A DNA stretch of 15,370 nt from an uncultured Lachnospiraceae bacterium (GTDB lineage: Bacteria; Bacillota; Clostridia; Lachnospirales; Lachnospiraceae), in assembly GCA_910584785.1 (NCBI GenBank), contig CAJUDX010000030.1, forward strand, positions 1-15,370, in the 5' to 3' direction. A program made the translations under genes and the position numbers. Below, one piece after another: positions 12,696 to 15,370 of this stretch. The first letter of the stretch is position 1. Every line of letters starts with the position of its first letter. Below the pieces are notes generated by a model. It saw only the letters and a list, made by a program, of their open reading frames with translations. It made no database searches and had not been told where the DNA came from.

Positions 12696-14483
12696 ATGAT
12701 GAAACGTGAGGAGATAGCGGTAAACGATACCTGGAAGCTTGAGGATATCCTGGTAAGTGACGAGGCATGGGAAGCCCTCTATACAAAGGAGAAAGAAGAA
12801 ATTGGGCAGTATGTGCAGTTTAAGGGGCGGCTGGGAGAGTCAGCAGATACCTTGTATGCATGTCTGAAGTTTGATGATGATTGTTCCTGGAAGGTGGAAA
12901 TTTTATATGTTTATGCAAGGATGCGGATGGATCAGGATACCACAAATCAAAGGTATCAGGAGATGTTTGCACGAGCGCAGTCTCTTTCCTGTCAGGCCGC
13001 GCAAAATGCATCCTTTGTCCTGCCGGAAATTTTAGCGGTTCCTGAGGAAAAATTAAAGGTATTTTTATCTGCGGATAATGGGATTAAGCATTATTTACGG
13101 GCAATGGAGCAGATTTTGGCAAAGAAGCCGCATACATTAAGCAATGAAGCGGAAGAACTTTTGGCGCAGTCTAGTGAGGCGATGCAGGGGGCTTCACAGA
13201 TTTTTACAATGTTTAACAATGCGGATATTGTTTTTCCTGAAATTACAGGAAGCGATGGGAAATGTGTGAGAATTACGCATGGAAATTATATCTCTCTTTT
13301 AGAAAGTGAGGATCGGAGGGTAAGGAAGGAGGCTTTTTTGGGGCTGTACGGGGTGTACAAGCAGTTTGCCAATACTCTTGCCGCCGCATATTCGGCGGAG
13401 GTTAAGCAAGCCCTGTTTTACGCAAAGGCGAGAAAGTATTCTTCCAGCCGCGCCCATTCCCTGGCTGAAAATGAGGTGCCAGAGGCCGTGTATGACCAGC
13501 TGCTTGGCGCTGTCCGGAATGCGCTTCCTCTGCTGCACCGCTATGTTAAGCTGAGGAAGAAGGCGCTGGGGCTTTCCGAGCTGCACATGTATGACTTATA
13601 TACGCCCATGGTTGAGGGTGTGAAAAAAACCTATTCGTTTGACGAGGCAAAAGCAATGGTGCTTGACGGTTTAAAGCCGCTGGGTGAAGAATACCAAACA
13701 CTTTTAACCAGGGGCTTTTTGGACCGCTGGATTGATGTGTATGAGAATGAGGGGAAGCGCAGCGGGGCCTATTCCTGGGGAGTTTATGGAACGCATCCCT
13801 ATGTGTTGTTAAACTATCATGGGACGCTTAACCATGTGTTTACCTTAGCACATGAGATGGGGCATGCGATTCATACGTATTATTCGGACAATCATCAGCC
13901 CTACACCTATGCCGGATATAAGATTTTTGTCGCAGAGGTGGCTTCGACCTGCAATGAAGCGCTGCTTATCCGTCATTTGATGGAAACGACAGAGGATAAA
14001 AGGGAAAAGAAGTTTTTAATTAATCATTTCCTGGAAAGCTTTCGGGGGACGTTGTTCCGCCAGACGATGTTTGCCGAGTTTGAATGGGAAGTGCACCAGA
14101 AGGCGCAAAGGGGTGAAGCACTCACCGCCAATGCCCTGGGTGAGCTGTACCATCAGCTGAATGTGGAGTATTTTGGACAGGATATGGTGGTGGACAAGGA
14201 AATTTCCTTTGAATGGGAAAGGATACCACATTTTTATACGCCGTTTTATGTTTATCAGTATGCGACAGGTTTTTCTGCGGCAATTGCCATATCCAGCCGG
14301 ATACTGCGGGGAGAGGCAGGAGCGCTTGAAGGCTATCAGAAGTTTTTAAGCAGCGGATGCACCATGCCGCCGATAGAATTATTAAAGCTGGCAGGAGTGG
14401 ATATGTCGTCGGAAAAACCGGTGAAAGAAGCGCTTGCTGTGTTCGGCAGATTACTGGATGAATTTGAGAAAATTGGGGAATAA
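12696..14483 (+). CDS. pepF: Oligoendopeptidase F (M3 family zinc peptidase)
   Basis: A 595-residue cytoplasmic zinc metallopeptidase of family M3 that cleaves short peptides. The zinc site is H386-E-M-G-H390 within FTLAHEMGHAIHTYYS, with the third ligand expected at E414 (FVAEVASTCNE). Near the C-terminus PHFYTPFYVYQYATGFSAA is the typical substrate-side segment with conserved Tyr and His. Length matches PepF (about 600). I start at the first of two adjacent ATGs (12696), 8 bases after AAAGGAG (12681-12687). A longer frame from 12660 overlaps the lrgB stop and has no good site. It shares the lrgA promoter and ends 50 bases before a strong terminator. Residues 1-200 are the usual helical cap. 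Confidence 0.95.
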   Translation: MMKREEIAVNDTWKLEDILVSDEAWEALYTKEKEEIGQYVQFKGRLGESADTLYACLKFDDDCSWKVEILYVYARMRMDQDTTNQRYQEMFARAQSLSCQAAQNASFVLPEILAVPEEKLKVFLSADNGIKHYLRAMEQILAKKPHTLSNEAEELLAQSSEAMQGASQIFTMFNNADIVFPEITGSDGKCVRITHGNYISLLESEDRRVRKEAFLGLYGVYKQFANTLAAAYSAEVKQALFYAKARKYSSSRAHSLAENEVPEAVYDQLLGAVRNALPLLHRYVKLRKKALGLSELHMYDLYTPMVEGVKKTYSFDEAKAMVLDGLKPLGEEYQTLLTRGFLDRWIDVYENEGKRSGAYSWGVYGTHPYVLLNYHGTLNHVFTLAHEMGHAIHTYYSDNHQPYTYAGYKIFVAEVASTCNEALLIRHLMETTEDKREKKFLINHFLESFRGTLFRQTMFAEFEWEVHQKAQRGEALTANALGELYHQLNVEYFGQDMVVDKEISFEWERIPHFYTPFYVYQYATGFSAAIAISSRILRGEAGALEGYQKFLSSGCTMPPIELLKLAGVDMSSEKPVKEALAVFGRLLDEFEKIGE

Positions 14484-14533
14484 GTTGATTTGTCGTCGTT
14501 GTACCTGAAAATCTTAATGAAATTCCTGGAAAA

Positions 14534-14580
14534 AGCGGGGAAATATTGTAAGGAATTAACAGTATTTCCTCGCTTTATTG
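14534..14580 (+). terminator. Intrinsic terminator after pepF
   Basis: AGCGGGGAAATATTGT (14534-14549) pairs with ACAGTATTTCCTCGCT (14559-14574) over 16 base pairs, two of them G-T, with a 9-base loop. TTATT follows. The T run is short but the stem is the longest in the window. The -35 of the next promoter starts only four bases after the stem, so the tail and the promoter share bases. Confidence 0.75.
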
Positions 14581-14606
14581 ACAAACAGGAAAGAGAGGGC
14601 TATAAT
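14578..14606 (+). promoter_or_regulatory. Full-consensus sigma-A promoter of the DUF6465-like gene
   Basis: TTGACA (14578-14583) and TATAAT (14601-14606) are both perfect and separated by exactly 17 bases. Strong constitutive transcription starting near 14613 is expected. Confidence 0.88.
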
Positions 14607-14639
14607 TCCAAAGGATAAATGTTTTTCCTATTCGTATCA

Positions 14640-14683
14640 GAGTGTGTTTAAACATTATTTTTGGTTAAATATGTGTCACACTC
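14640..14683 (+). promoter_or_regulatory. Stem-loop in the leader of the DUF6465-like gene
   Basis: GAGTGTG (14640-14646) pairs with CACACTC (14677-14683). Inside it TTTAA (14648-14652) can pair with TTAAA (14665-14669). It lies in a leader of about 120 bases that is otherwise plain. No T run follows, so it is not a terminator. It may stabilise the mRNA. It matches no riboswitch I know. Confidence 0.4.
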
Positions 14684-14735
14684 AGCGAAGGTTCTGTAGC
14701 AATCAGTTGATTCATCATTAGGAGGATTGAGTATT

Positions 14736-15101
14736 ATGGCAACAAAAACAACAAAGAAGGCTGCACCTGTTCAGGAAGCAGCGGTAACTGAGACGAAGAA
14801 AACCGTTAGCAAGGAAGCTGCAAAAGCTGATACCGTAAAGGCAGAGGCCGTTAAGGAGGCAAAGGCTGCACCGGCTAAGAAGGAAGAGAAAACAAAAGAG
14901 CCAGTGACATCGGTTATTTTTGAGTTTGCAGATAAAAAGGTAGCAGCAAAAGAACTTCTGGCAAAGGCAAAAGAATCCTTCGCAGCAGCACATAAGGATG
15001 TAGTTGTAAAAGAGATGAACTTATACATCAATGCAAATGATGGTTACGCTTATCTGGTAGTGAATGGAACCGAATATCCAGAAGATAAAATTGAATTATA
15101 A
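14736..15101 (+). CDS. DUF6465-like protein with Lys/Ala/Glu-rich N-terminus
   Basis: A 121-residue protein of unknown function. Residues 1 to about 52 are almost only Ala, Lys, Glu, Thr and Val, probably disordered and reminiscent of histone-like or nucleoid-protein tails. Residues about 53-121 form a small folded part (VTSVIFEFADKK at its start, LYINANDGYAYLVVNG later) that resembles DUF6465, a family I know from Lachnospiraceae. I start at ATG 14736, 10 bases after AGGAGG (14720-14725); an in-frame TTG at 14727 is too close to that site. The consensus promoter and strong ribosome site predict an abundant protein. It has no signal peptide or Cys. It is a single-gene unit. Function is not known; DNA or RNA binding by the basic tail is only a guess. 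Confidence 0.75.
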   Translation: MATKTTKKAAPVQEAAVTETKKTVSKEAAKADTVKAEAVKEAKAAPAKKEEKTKEPVTSVIFEFADKKVAAKELLAKAKESFAAAHKDVVVKEMNLYINANDGYAYLVVNGTEYPEDKIEL

Positions 15102-15121
15102 TTTTTAACCTATAAAGAAAG

Positions 15122-15162
15122 TCCCCCGCTTCTAGGTCGCAAAGATAAAAGTGGCAGGGGGA
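15122..15162. repeat. GC-rich stem-loop after the DUF6465-like gene
   Basis: TCCCCC (15122-15127) and GGGGGA (15157-15162) pair perfectly. Inside, CTT (15129-15131) can pair with AAG (15149-15151) across an asymmetric bulge. It lies 20 bases after the stop codon. No T run follows on either strand, so it is at best a poor terminator or a 3' end stabiliser. Its layout (CCCCC, CTT, loop, AAG, GGGGG) also resembles the end hairpin of an IS200/IS605 element. Confidence 0.45.
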
Positions 15163-15240
15163 TGTTAAACAAGATAAGGAAAATAGCAGTAAGATGAGGA
15201 TGCTGAAGTTGGATTAGGAACGATACAGGAAAAGACAAAG

Positions 15241-15269
15241 AGGGCTGGGCTTGATAGACCGGCCTTTTT
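15241..15269 (+). terminator. Intrinsic terminator
   Basis: AGGGCTGG (15241-15248) pairs with CCGGCCTT (15259-15266) over eight pairs, two of them G-T, with a 10-base loop. A T run covers 15265-15269 and a second, TTTT, follows at 15274. It would end the DUF6465-like transcript 140 bases after its stop codon. Confidence 0.65.
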
Positions 15270-15284
15270 CTTGCTTTTATTTAT

Positions 15285-15370
15285 GGTGGCGCGACCGTTA
15301 ATGGGCGTACGAAGGTTTTCCATGAAAGTTCACCGCTGGTTAGGCGGTCTAAGTTCAGGTATTCCAAGTG
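15285..15370 (+). ncRNA. Structured tail resembling the 3' part of a TnpB omega/reRNA
   Basis: No reading frame is present. ACCGC (15332-15336) and GCGGT (15344-15348) form a hairpin with a 7-base loop, followed by CTAAGTTCAGG and ATTCCAAG up to the window edge. This order (a short GC hairpin, CTAAG, then ATTCCAAG just before the right-end hairpin) resembles guide RNAs that overlap the right end of IS200/IS605-type elements, as I recall them from Clostridia. There is no tnpB gene upstream in the window, so the element would be an orphan or a derivative. The match is from memory; no alignment was made. Confidence 0.35.

Noticed and set aside
15329..15352. Resemblance to a type I-F CRISPR repeat (GTTCAC, GC hairpin, CTAAG)
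   Set aside because: Only one copy, no spacer-repeat periodicity and no cas genes; the hairpin is better explained as part of a structured RNA tail.

Overview
The window looks like a chromosomal segment from a low-to-moderate-GC Clostridia genome, most likely Lachnospiraceae. This rests on strong AGGAGG-type ribosome sites, sigma-A type promoters, a THF riboswitch in front of folT, a DUF6465-like Lys/Ala-rich protein, IS200/IS605-type hairpins, and the gene families present. All calls come from reading the sequence; no database search was run.

Layout. (1) Positions 1-3302, + strand: three surface-glycan glycosyltransferase genes (DUF4422 type, GT2 type, DUF4422 type). They are visibly AT-richer than the rest. 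The first is broken near the left edge: its upstream part lies in another frame. (2) Positions 3303-3555: a convergent gap holding a bulged hairpin typical of an IS200/IS605 right end, with no transposase or tnpB gene nearby. (3) Positions 8029 down to 3556, - strand: a five-gene operon from a recognisable promoter: CDP-glycerol glycerophosphotransferase-like protein, hotdog thioesterase, Gfo/Idh/MocA oxidoreductase, PAP2 phosphatase and metallo-beta-lactamase hydrolase, the last two overlapping by ATGA. (4) Positions 8199-10670, + strand: promoter, THF riboswitch, folT (folate ECF S component), an Mrp/NBP35-type Fe-S carrier ATPase and a small alarmone (ppGpp) synthetase. (5) Positions 11451-10702, - strand: a tandem-GNAT acetyltransferase. 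(6) Positions 11558-14574, + strand: promoter, lrgA, lrgB (ATGA overlap), pepF and a 16-bp terminator hairpin. (7) Positions 14578-15101, + strand: a full-consensus promoter, a structured leader and a DUF6465-like protein. (8) Positions 15102-15370: two hairpins, then a structured tail that resembles the 3' part of a TnpB-associated omega/reRNA and is cut by the window edge.

How the parts work together: the left block probably makes a cell-surface polysaccharide. The central - strand operon mixes envelope-type enzymes (a teichoic-acid-like transferase and a PAP2 lipid phosphatase) with general hydrolases. The folT transcript is under folate feedback that may extend to the Fe-S carrier and alarmone synthetase genes behind it. 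lrgAB and pepF share one transcription unit. I see no complete new defence or mobile system. The points most worth following are the mutually exclusive pairings in the THF riboswitch, the orphan IS200/IS605-like ends and omega-RNA-like tail, and the broken first glycosyltransferase.
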